Origin: Isoetes taiwanensis
Lineage: Eukaryota; Streptophyta; Lycopodiopsida; Isoetales; Isoetaceae
Direction: 5' to 3'
Length of the DNA stretch: 64,000 nt
Assembly: GCA_021234155.1 (NCBI GenBank)
Contig: JAJEKV010000086.1
Location: 3,399,461-3,463,460, forward strand
Below are positions 30,868 to 41,210 of this stretch, piece after piece. Each line of letters opens with the position of its first letter. Positions within the stretch are counted from its first letter, which is position 1. The position numbers and the translations under genes were made by a program. The notes beneath the pieces were generated by a model. It worked only from the letters and a program-made list of their open reading frames with translations, was not told the DNA's origin and searched no databases.

Positions 30868-33175
30868 GTGCCTAGGTGGCATGTTGGAGCACATGTGGCA
30901 TGTTTGAGCCACCTTGGCATGTTTGAGACTAGGTGGCATACCGGAGCCTAGGTGGCATGTTTGAGCCACCTTGGCATGTTGGAGCCCAGGTGGCATGTTT
31001 GAGCCACCTTGGCATGTTTGAGCCTTGGAGCCTGCGTGGCATGTTTGAGCCATCTTGACATGTTTGAACTACCTTGGCATGTTGGAGCCTAGGTGGCATG
31101 TTTGAGCCACCTTGGCATGTTTGAGCCACCTTGATGTGTTGGAGCCTAGGTGGCATGTTCGAGCTCACGTGGCATGTTTGAGCCACATTGGCATGTTGGA
31201 GCCTAGGTGGCATGTTGGAGCACCTTGGCATGTTAGAGACTAGTTGACATGTTGGAGCCCATGTGGCATGTTTGAGCCTAGGTGGCATGTTGGAGCCCAC
31301 GTGGCATGTTTGAGCCACCTTGGCATGTTTGAGCGTAGGTGGCCTAGGTGGCATGTTTGAGCCACCTTGGCATGTTTGAGCCTAGGTGGCCTAGGTGGCA
31401 TGTTGAAACCTAAGCGACATCTTTCAGCAACTTGACATGTTTGAGCCACCTTGGCATGTTGGAGCCCACGTGGCATGTTTGAGCCCTAGGTGGCATGTTG
31501 GAGCCCCAGCATGGCATAGTCGAGCCACCTTGGCATGTTTGAGTCTCGGTGGCACGTTGGAGCCTAGGTGACATGTTGGAGCCTGCATGGCATGTTTTAG
31601 CCACCTTGGCATGTTGGAGCCTAGGTGGCAAGTTTGAGCCTAGGTGGCCTGTTCAAGCCCACGTGGCATGTTTGAGCCAGCTCGGCATGTTTGAGCTTAT
31701 GTGGCATGTTGGAGCCTAGGTGGCATGTTTGAGCCAACCTTAGCATGTTGCAGCACACGTGGCATGTTTGAGCCACCTTGGCATGTTGGAGCCACCTTGG
31801 CATGTTGGAGCGTCGGTGGTATGTTGGAGCCTAGGTGGCATGTTTGGGCTACCTTTGGCATGTTGGAGCCTAGGTGGCATGTTGGAAACCACGTGGCATG
31901 TTTGAGCCACCTTGGCATGTTTGAGCCTAGGTGGCATGTTGGAGCCTAGGTGGCACATTTGAGCCACCTTGGCATGTTGGAGCCTAGATGGCATGTTGTG
32001 AGCCACCTTGGCTTGTTGGAGCCTATGTGGCATGTTGGAGCCTACGTAGCATAGTTGATCTATGTCATGTTTGAGCCTATGTGGCATGTTGGAGCCTAGG
32101 TGACATGTTTGAGCCACCTTAGCATGTTAGAGCCTAGGTGGCATGTTGGATCCCACTTGGCATGTTTAAGCTACCTTGGCATGTTGGAGCCTAGGTGGCA
32201 TGTTGGATCCCATGTGGCATGTTTGAGCCACCTTGGCATGTTTGAGCCTAGGTGGCATGTTGGAGCCTAGGTGGCATGTTTGAGCCACCTTGGCATGTTG
32301 GAGCCTAGGTGGCATGTTTGAGCCACTTTGGCATATTTGAACCACCTTGGCATGTTTGAGCCTAGGTGGCTTGGAGCCTATGCGGCATGTTTGAGCCACC
32401 TTGGCATGTTGGAGCCTAGGTGGTATGTTGTGAGCCACCTTAGCATGTTGGAGCCTAGGTGGCATGTTGGAGCCCGCGTCGCATGTTTGAGCTACCTTGG
32501 CATGTTTGAGCCTAGGTGGCATGTTGGAGCCTAGGTGACATGTCTGAGCCACCTTGGCATGTTGGAGCTAGGTGGCATGTGGGAGCCCATGTGGCACGTC
32601 TGAGCCACCTTGGCATGTTGGAGCCTAGGTGGAATGTTGGAACCCACGTGGCATGTTTGAGCTTAGGTGGCATGTTTGAGCCACTTTGGTGTGTTGGAGC
32701 CTAGGTGGCATGTTGGAGCCAACATGGCATGTTTGAGCCACCTTGGCATGTTTGAGTCACCTTGGCATGTTGGACCCCGCATGGCATGTTTGAGTCTAGG
32801 TGGCATGTTGGAGCCCGCATGGCATGTTTTAGCCACCTTGGCATGTTTGAGTCTATGTGGCATGTTGGAGCCTAGGTGGCACATTTGAGCCACCTGGGCA
32901 TGTTGGAGCCTAGGTGGCATGTTGTGAGCCACCTTGGCTTGTTGGAGCCTAGGTGGCATGTTGGAGCCTAAGTGGCATGTTTGAGCTATGGCATGTTTGA
33001 GCCTAGGTGGCATGTTGGAGTCTAGGTGACATGTTTGAGCCACCTTAGCATGTTGGAGCCTAGGTGGCATGTTTGAGCCACCTTAGCATGTTGGAGCCTA
33101 GGTGGCATGTTGGATCCTATGTGGCATGTTTGATCCACCTCGGCATAAGCCCACGTGGCATGTTTGAGTCCTTCA
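30868..33175. repeat. 19-bp minisatellite, main array (2.3 kb)
   Basis: More than one hundred degenerate 19-bp monomers, alternating GGCATGTTGGAGCCTAGGT and GGCATGTTTGAGCCACCTT to form ~38-bp higher-order units. Larger blocks repeat: 32747-33060 closely matches 3130-3375. As 19 is not a multiple of three, the minus-strand frames give a 19-residue peptide repeat (QHAKVAQTCHLGSNMPPRL), which explains the many overlapping open frames. No evidence of expression. Confidence 0.92.
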
Positions 33176-35305
33176 AGAAATGCCTATGTGATGCCAAACC
33201 AGTGTCTATCTTTGGTTCTTCGTATCAATGTGCCTTCTACAAGTTGGCAAATGATGGATGTCTTCACGTGTCATGCTCTACAAGCGCGCGCGCACACACA
33301 CACATGTATGAAATCAAATGCTAGTGAGTGTGTCAAGCATGCATACATCTCTTTTATGCCACTAATTTTGGCAGTAATGGCATGTGGACAACTTGGTCAT
33401 ACATGGTTTCTTAGAAAACCATAAAAAACCACACCTCAAAAAAACACTACCTTAAAAAATAACATCCCTTCAAAAAACCATACTGCCTGAGGAAACAACA
33501 CATCCTTAAAATAGAAACTACACCTCCTTAAGAAACCACACATTCTTAAAAAAAAAATAAGCTATGGCTCCCTAAGAAAAACTACTGCATATTCTTGAAA
33601 AACCACACCTCCATATAACTACGTGTAGTTTTTTTTCAAATCTTCAAAAAAACAATCTATATTCTATTTTTACTGTTGTTTTCAGCCATAGACCAAACGT
33701 TGGGGTTGTAATGCCTCATTATAATCTTTAGCTTGCCCAATGCATCTAGCAGGCCTAACTGCATTGAAGGCAATGGAACCACTCAAGCTAGTGGAGCTTC
33801 CATCTACATAAAATGAGATTCTTCCATAGCATGTGATGCCATAACCACTATATTAGGTGCTATATTGTCCTGCCCACAACATGTGGTTGCTTGTGCAATA
33901 AATAGGACAATAGCACGTGATGCCTCATCAGACGACATTGGTATTGAAGACACTTTAGGTAAAGAGAACACAAGAGTAGATACCAAGATCGGGGAAGAAC
34001 TCATTAAAGGAGAGACACAAGGAGATGTAAATATATAACAGAAGTGGTGAAAAGTTGAAGTCATAGGAGAAGTAGTAACAGAGTTTGTGTCTGAAGATGA
34101 ACACGTGAAGAGATAATAATGCAGAAGGTGGAGTCTTTAGGTACTGAATAGTAGAAGTTGGAGATACAGAAGATTTAGTATGGGTGGAGGACTAGCAAAT
34201 GGAAATGTATGATTATTTGAGAACATAAATGCAAGTTCTGAAGCATTTAACAAAGTCAAAGTTTACTTCTTGTAGTAATTGCCACTTTTGACCATCACAG
34301 TGTTAGGACATAATCTTTCTCCAAGAACTCATGCCAAGTGTATTCTCAAGCCTATTAACCTTAGGATTTAATTGTATAAATAACCTTAACTCCTATTAAC
34401 TTTATATGCAACATCGGTGTATAGTTCCACACCACACTTTAGGCATGTCAATCATTATTTTGGACAGGTTAACCTTTGATCTATCCTAATAAGCTTCGAG
34501 AATGATGATCTTCATTTTTTGTTGGTGGCCAAAAAGGTTGTAAAGTTACTTACACATGTGGCATGCATTTTTACATGTGTTTATCGCATGCGTATACGAT
34601 ATACACTTGTCCCATGCACATGTGGCATGCACAGGGACATGTTTTTTTGCACTCGCAACCAGGGATCTTGGAAGAACATAATTGATTTTTGTTGCATTGT
34701 GGAATTTGGTCTAGTAGTAACACACTAGTCATAGAATAGAATTATTTCTTGAGTTCGAGACTACCCAGAGTCGCACTATAGTTCTATCCCATGGCATGAT
34801 CTATTATAATATGATTTATATGTCAAAAACACAAAAAAAAACATGTCTTGCCAACGGTCGTAGATTATTAGCTTTTAACACAAGCCTGTCATAAACAACC
34901 ACATGTCTATCTAGCAAATGTTACAATCAAACCACATATTTATCTAGCAGATGTTACAATCAATATCTAGCAAATGTTACAATCATTAATGATGCTACAA
35001 TCAGTGACGTTGTTTACGTGCTATGCAATAATCAAACCACAGGTCTATATAGCAGATGTTACAATCAATGATATGCTGTTACAGTCATGATGATTGATGT
35101 TTAATGATTGTGCATGATGATGTATATTTATTGTGCAAATTTGAAACCTGCTGGCATAGAGTAAAAAATACTATCTATCTAAGTTATCTTCTCTAGCTTT
35201 CTGCATGATTTGCTCAAAACTAAATTGAATTGAATCGAATCGAATTGAATCGAATTCGATATATAGAAGAAGACATCTTATTTAAGAAGACATAAGAAGC
35301 CATTT
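33176..35305. other. Gene-poor DNA with microsatellite and a SINE-like piece
   Basis: No gene recognised. There is a GC/CA microsatellite at about 33282-33304, a run of A-rich near-repeats around AAACCACACCTC (33425-33605), and a segment at about 34690-34790 with GTAGTAACACACTAG and TTGAGTTCGAGACTACC that looks like the A and B boxes of a tRNA-derived SINE. Near 34900-35070 a ~35-bp unit with AGCAAATGTTACAATCAA repeats several times. GAATTGAATC repeats lie at 35225-35262. Confidence 0.5.
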
Positions 35306-35977
35306 TTATGTCGAGCACAATAATGCAAAGGGAAGCCCTAACAAGAATGTCCACCAAGCAAAGTTGACAGGAGAGGCAAAAGATGGAGGAGGAGGGGGAG
35401 GAGGAGAGGGAGGTGGAGGGGGATAGTGATGGGGAGGCGAAGGAGGGGGGCTCGGAGGCGGAGGCGGAGGGGGAGGGATGACTTCCAAATAGAGAATACC
35501 TTCATCGCTCAGCTTTAACACCAGAGTATTCAAATTGTCAGCTTGATAACCAGTTAGATTGTAAACGATTGCAGTATCCACCGTCGTTATCAAGCTTAGG
35601 GCGTAAAAGAAGACAGTGCTTTGATTGCCTTGAGCAGGAAACTGGTGTAAACCCAACGCGCAGAAGTTATCTGGTGTATAACCAGATGCCATGTTACAAG
35701 CGTAATGAGCAGTTGTAGTTGCAAAGGAAACATTATTAATATTCATCACGCAGCTCCAGGCTCCGCTGGTATCTGATACAGCGATTTCAAGTATGCCCTC
35801 GTATTTGGTGGACAGAGACCTGACAAATGTATATTGTTGTGGCATTGGCTGGGTCTGATTTGCTGTGATATTGGCATACTGAGACAAAGAATCTGAACAC
35901 AGACAACCCTGTAAAATCATGGAAAAGAGGTAGACAAGCAATAGCCAGGCCCCGAGCCCCTGGACTCCGGCCGCCAT
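35306..35977 (-). CDS. Secreted proline-rich (extensin-like) protein, probable GPI anchor
   Basis: 223 residues from ATG at 35977. The N terminus (LGAWLLLVYLFSMILQGCLC) is a signal peptide. A ~150-residue ectodomain with several N-glycosylation sites (NIT, NQT, NVS, NQS, NLT) and four to five cysteines follows, with NLTGYQADNLNTLVLKLSDEGILYLEV conserved in the neighbour gene. Then comes a Pro/Ser run with SPPP motifs typical of hydroxyproline-rich wall proteins (from about 35480 leftward). The C terminus is a short spacer plus a hydrophobic tail (WWTFLLGLPFALLCS), consistent with GPI attachment. It is divergently paired with a paralogue at 36498. A cell-surface or wall role is inferred; the ectodomain family is unknown to me. 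Confidence 0.75.
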   Translation of the reverse strand: MAAGVQGLGAWLLLVYLFSMILQGCLCSDSLSQYANITANQTQPMPQQYTFVRSLSTKYEGILEIAVSDTSGAWSCVMNINNVSFATTTAHYACNMASGYTPDNFCALGLHQFPAQGNQSTVFFYALSLITTVDTAIVYNLTGYQADNLNTLVLKLSDEGILYLEVIPPPPPPPPSPPPSPPHHYPPPPPSPPPPPPPSFASPVNFAWWTFLLGLPFALLCST

Positions 35978-36326
35978 AGCCTCCCAGCTAACTTAGTCCG
36001 TATGAGTCTGGCTGCATTGCAGGTATCTATGTATGCAGATTGCACAAGAATACGTGCATATTGCGGCATAAGTTCATGCTGTCTGTTTATTTACGTGGTA
36101 AGTGGATTCCACGTTCTGCCCTAGGTGGCACTTTGTATGTGCTGAAAAGCGGCTATAAAACATTTATAAAATGAAAAGAATCTACTTCCTTGATCAGAAG
36201 AACATCGTAATGTAGGAAATCACTCTATGATCTGGCTGGAAAGACACGTTGTCACACAGTCTGTCCATGGTCTGTGTAATTGGAATGTGGCAGAGAAGAT
36301 GGAAATGATCGGGGAGCTATGGTTAA

Positions 36327-36511
36327 GGGTGCTTTCCCATGGGCAGAAAACCTCCAGGTTTCTGAAGGTCTGGTCTGCTATTCCGATGTTCCCATGAGCT
36401 AAGAATCTGAGTAGCTGAGGTTAAGAACCTCATTTGAAAAATAATCCCGACGATTATTTTTGGACCTGGGTCTGACCTCATCCAGGTCCGTCCATCCATG
36501 GGAAAGCACCC
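36327..36511. mobile_element. Tourist-like MITE (185 bp) between two divergent genes
   Basis: Inverted ends GGGTGCTTTCCCATGG and a 3-bp duplication taa on both sides (36324-36326, 36512-36514) fit PIF/Harbinger Tourist-like MITEs. Further inner complementarity is seen (ACCTCATTTG, GACCTGG/CCAGGTC). The ATG of the rightward gene lies inside its right inverted repeat. Confidence 0.85.
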
Positions 36512-37143
36512 TAAGCCCAGTGCACAGATCGAAGTGATCTTAGTCTGCACCCTCTTGATTTTCACCCTCGCTGTTTGTTCATACCCAGTGTTCGCAAACA
36601 TCACAGCGGTTATGGGCCTGCCAATGCCCCAGTGGCACAGATTTGTCACTTCTTCAAACTCCAAATACGCAGCAGATATCGGGATCAACATTTCAGATCG
36701 GGGGGGCTGGAATTGCTTGATGAGAATAATGAACATTCCATCTGGGACTGCAGCGACGTTGTATTCTTGTAGCATGTCTCCTGGATACACAAGCGACAAT
36801 GGCTGTGCACTAGCTGCCAATCGAATTGTTGATGGTGGTTTCTATTGTTACAGGGTGTCGCTGCTAACGAACGAGGGTTTTTGTGCTATTTCGAATCTGA
36901 CAGGGTATCAAGTAGACAACTTGGAAAGCTTGGCAGTTGAATTAACAGATGAAGGGACACTCTACTTCGAGGTCCATATCCAGCCTCCACCTCCGCCTCC
37001 TCCGCCCCCCTCTCCTCCTCCATCGCCACCTCCTCTGCCACCCTCTCCTCCTGCATTATTATCCCCTCCCGTTTTTTCCCCTCCTCTTTCTCCGCATAAG
37101 ACGTCTCACCTCATAGAAATCCTTGGGTAACTTTTCCTTTTCT

Positions 37144-37175
<32 letters not shown>

Positions 37176-37311
37176 CGCAGTGTCGTATGGCCATAACATT
37201 ATTATATGCCTTCTAACACGATGTTGTTTTTATAGGATCATTTTCGGATTTACTGGTGTCGTGCTCGCTGCTTTTATAGGCCATAAAATAATAATAAAGG
37301 TAGAAAACTAG
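36498..37311 (+). CDS. Secreted proline-rich (extensin-like) protein, two exons
   Basis: Exon 1 36498-37126, intron 37127-37235 (donor GG/GTAACT, acceptor TTTTTATAG), exon 2 37236-37311; 234 residues. The first residues MGKHP come from the MITE inverted repeat. A signal peptide (VILVCTLLIFTLAVCSYPVFA) is followed by an ectodomain parallel to the neighbour (NITAVMGLPMPQ, then NLTGYQVDNLESLAVELTDE). A Pro/Ser tract with SPPP motifs comes next. Exon 2 adds a hydrophobic segment (IIFGFTGVVLAAFIGHK), a membrane anchor where the paralogue has a GPI-like tail. The splice call rests on consensus sites and on the gained membrane segment. Without splicing the protein would end ILG at 37130. Confidence 0.7.
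37146..37173. repeat. TCTA tetranucleotide microsatellite in an intron
   Basis: Seven uninterrupted TCTA units inside the predicted intron of the proline-rich protein gene. Confidence 0.95.
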
Positions 37312-38914
37312 CAGAACTGCAGGGTTGGGAAGAAGGCTAGGCAGTTGGGTTCGCGTTGGAATTTTAATCGTGGTAATTTGAATTTCGGCGACAACCTTCT
37401 TAAGGTCTTTTTTTGTTATGTCAGGGCGTACCAGTATGCCTGCGAAGGCTTGAATTCCATTGAGTCTTGATGTGTATACAGCATACATTGGTATTGTTGG
37501 CTAGGTGCAATGGACTTGTACCTTATTGTGTTTGGTATAGGAATTTTTTGACTAACATATGAATAGAGTGTGCACTGTAGTTTGAATTCATTTGGAATCA
37601 TCTAAAAGGCGAATAAGGTTGTCTCAATGATCTTAATATTTCTAAAATGAGATTAGCAAAAGGCGAAAGACCAATAATAGTTCACAAGGCGAATCTTAAT
37701 CAAAGGCTAACTAACATTCATGGCAAAAATTATGGTAAATTATGGTACATTGATGTAGAGTATTTTCTAGGCACATTCAATAGTTGGAAATTGCAATGTT
37801 TAAAATGGTTATTAAGTCAAGAAAATGCTCGTGCATTCATTTAGATGATGGGTAGAAAGAAGGGCATTGTTGTTGGTCAACATTGTTCAATGTTTTTAGT
37901 CTTCATGTGTATATAGGGTATACATTGGTATTGTTTGCTAGGTGCAATGGACTTGTAGCTTATTGGAATTTTTTGATCTTTAACATAAAAATAGAGTGTG
38001 CACTATAGCCTGAATTCACTTGGAGTCACCTAAAAGGCGAATAAGGTTGTCTCAATGATCTTGAGAAGTGTATATATAATTAGACATTGTGAACCTTTAC
38101 ATTAGTGAATATAGGTTCTCCACAAAATGCACCCAGGCCTAAGCCACCCAAAACAGACTTTATGTGGAATGCACCTTGAACCTGTATAGAGTCAACAAGA
38201 TGATGTTTGATCTGCAATATCATTTTCAACTTAACTTTTTTCATAATGACTTCTAAATTCTCATAAGGAACAGATTGAAAGAGCCAAGGTCTATGATACC
38301 ATTTTAGCAGTATTGTCCTTGCTGCCCAACGACCATAGAGCTGGTCTTATATCAATGAATTGCAGGTGTATGACCTTTACATGTGAATGCATCAATTCAG
38401 CCTGATATTCCATATCTTCAAATTTGTATCAGAAGCAAATGGAAGTCCACGGAGATGGCTCATCTCTCACAATGTTACATTACTACCAAAGCTCATCTGA
38501 TTTGAAAACCAGAATGCATGAACATTCACAAGGCCCTCAAAATTGAATTAGTATGATTTTTGTTTAATGATTTTAATAAAAAACAATTCATAAAATCAAT
38601 ATCGATTTGTGGGCCAAAAAGTTTACAAACCATGTCTAGTTATACAATACAGTTTACCAATGCAATTGCTTAATGTGACAAACATATATTGTTTTGGAAC
38701 ATGGTACTGAAAGATGATAATTATAGCTAGTTTTCATGACAACTTGCTTAATGTGACAAACATATATTGTTTTGGAACATGGTACTGAAAGATAATATAA
38801 TTATAGCTGGTTTTCATAACAACTTGCTTAATGTAACAAACATATATTGTTTTGGAACATGGTACTGAAAGATGATAATTATAGCTGGTTTTCATCACAA
38901 CTTAAATATACGAT
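37312..38914. other. Gene-free region with two sets of local repeats
   Basis: No gene recognised. A ~160-bp direct repeat occurs at about 37470-37631 and 37907-38062 (shared GCTAGGTGCAATGGACTTGT and AAGGCGAATAAGGTTGTCTC). Three tandem ~78-bp units start at 38668, 38746 and 38826 (shared CATATATTGTTTTGGAACAT). Confidence 0.75.
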
Positions 38915-39475
38915 ATGTGCACCCATCACCACTACCTGTGCACCCATCTACCCATGAAAAAGCGCAGGGTGATTGCTTCCATTCGCACAGGTGCACACCA
39001 CCTCCGCATTGAGACAGGGAGATGGATTCGATCCGGCGTGAGGGCGAGTCCATCAATCTTTGTCAACGAGGCCATTGAGGATGAAAGTCACGCCCTCCGG
39101 GCTGTCCGGCCAGACGAGCATATCCGGGCTCGGTATGCTTTCGGGATACTTGTGCCCCATCGGGCCTTGCATGAGCTCTTGAGCAGCACGGCCTGTAGGC
39201 TTGTTGGGATCGTACCTCCGTGGAGGTAATGGATACGCGGACTCGATTATGCCCCCTCGTCCGACATTAACCTCACCGTACTTGTGATTATGTATATAAT
39301 CATGCGGTATGTCGGCATCCTTATTGCTACTAAGGTTTTTCCCAGAAAACCCTTCGGGGGGGGGTTTTAATCTCCCGGTAGTAATCGCTGCTGCTTTGCT
39401 CTCTCTTTGTACTTGGGTCCCATAGGCCAGTTGGTCTCCGTGGACGATAAAATCATATTCTATTCTATTCTATTA
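38915..39475 (+). mobile_element. LINE 3' remnant
   Basis: A 104-residue frame holds RTGAHHLRIETGRW, IEDESHALRA and EHIRARYAF, resembling the C-terminal tail of plant LINE-like ORF2 proteins. The following 3' region ends TTGGGTCCCATAGGCCAGTT, GGTCTCCGTGGACGATAAAA and an ATTCT repeat tail, the usual form of such LINE ends. Related 3' text is at about 59890 on the minus strand. Confidence 0.5.
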
Positions 39476-41205
39476 TCTTTGGTTTATTCACAGTGTAATT
39501 TTACATGCATAATTAGTATAATATTTTATAGTGATTAATCATCATTGTATTTTTAAGTGCATAGTCCGTGTAATATTTCATAATGATTAATCATCAATAG
39601 AATTGTTATCGGTTTAGATAAACTAATATGTTTTTCTTTCCATGATATCAATACAATTAAAGAATGTTGTAAATATATCTAATTTTGAATGTGAAAAACT
39701 AATGTGTTTTCTTTTTTATGATATCAATACAATTCTAGAAGGTTGTAAATTATACGTGATTTTAATATTAACATCTAATAGTGCATGTATCAAGTTTGGT
39801 GATATGGCAAGAGATTGGAGTATTCCACCTTAATATATTAGCTTAATAAGTTTGAGGGCATCGACATGATTTTTTTCACGTGATTCCAAATTGTGGTGTC
39901 AGTAACTAATCAACATATTTCAGCTATTGTTCATTTGAACATTTTTTTTATTTATGAGACGGAATTCAAAAGCAAAGGCTATAGAAGACAAAGATGCTTA
40001 AAAATTTTGCCATTAAAATTTGCTTCAGTACAATAGTATCAGGCTTTTACAGCCATCAAATACCTTAACGAATACTAAAAGTTAAGTTCTATGAGCTGCC
40101 TGGCAATAAACAGGGCTTCAGAACTTGAGTTCAACCTCCGTGCGCAATTGATCTATAATAACTTCACTTTGCGACCACCTTCAAAGGTTGGGCTTGTTTC
40201 AAAATTGCCATAGTGAAGCAGCTCCATTTTATTTGCTCTCTAGCTTGGAAAAAAAGGTAAAACCCCGCAACAGGGTTATTTTTTTTTTTTTTTTTGAAGA
40301 ACGACAAACTTTATTGAAACTCCAAGCCAAAAGCAAAATACAAATGCAGAGGCGAGAAATACATGTGCCGTGTAAATACAAGAGTGTCTATATGTGTGAT
40401 AAATATACGAAAAAGTAATAATATAAATAAGTAATTCAAATGTGTACCGACGTGAATATAACCTATGGTTAAGATACAATACAGTAGGATTGTGGAAACA
40501 TTAAAGATAATTAAAAGGAGAAAGCTATTTAAACACATAATCAAACATAATAGAAGGAGATAATTATGTATGTCTTACACAAACTTCTGAGGGAATAACA
40601 AGACTTAGATTATGTTTATAACACGGTTATAAATAATAAATGATGAAGAATGCGTGTCTGTAATTAATATTAGAGTATATAGGTAAAAATGTCAGATACA
40701 GTACAATATATAATTGTATTAAAGGGTAAGTATAAATGTGAGGGTCATGTAAAACACTGACGATAGCAATATACGAGTTGTTAAAACAATAACGAAATAA
40801 GAAAACAAAATTTAGATACAAAAAATTAAATTAGGGCTCACTGTAATAAAACAAACTGTAAGGTGAAGGGAAAATATAACAAACATATAGACATAGTTTA
40901 ATAGCATCAGAATGAATTGTAGTATGATAGAATTATAACTGTCTACTATATTAAAAGAACAAATAGAAGTTCTTTATATCTATACCTGTTTGTAGTATAT
41001 AATCAGTTACATCTATGTGTACAGGCAATGAATTCAAAATTAGGTATACTGTGAAAACAGTGAGACTTCCACAAACCTTGACTGTTGACTTTTGACAATC
41101 CTAAAAGATGATCATGTCTGACCTAAACCTCTACCTTTTATATCCCAGAGTTATAAATTGCACATGATAAGTCATTTCAAACTTAATCACTTTGAACATG
41201 ACAAC
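39476..41205. other. AT-rich region with a retroposed poly(A) end
   Basis: No gene. At 40278-40312, read leftward, AATAAA is followed 14 bases later by a run of A (plus-strand T run at about 40279-40296), which looks like the 3' end of a retroposed transcript. The rest to 41205 is very AT-rich; the part just before 41206 continues after the solo LTR at 43827, so it belongs to an older LTR element or its host site. Confidence 0.5.
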
Positions 41206-41210
41206 GTCTG

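Noticed and set aside
30853-33070. Many overlapping minus- and plus-strand ORFs with MPPRLQHAKVAQTCHLGSN-like repeats
   Set aside because: They are read-through of the 19-bp minisatellite; the same peptide appears in several frames because 19 is not divisible by three, and there is no non-repeat coding context.
29835-33175. CRISPR-like regular repeats
   Set aside because: The DNA is eukaryotic; units are contiguous 19-bp minisatellite monomers without unique spacers.
37647-37844. ORF MRLAKGERPIIVHKANLNQRL as a gene
   Set aside because: Short, lies between two copies of a local direct repeat, and matches no family.
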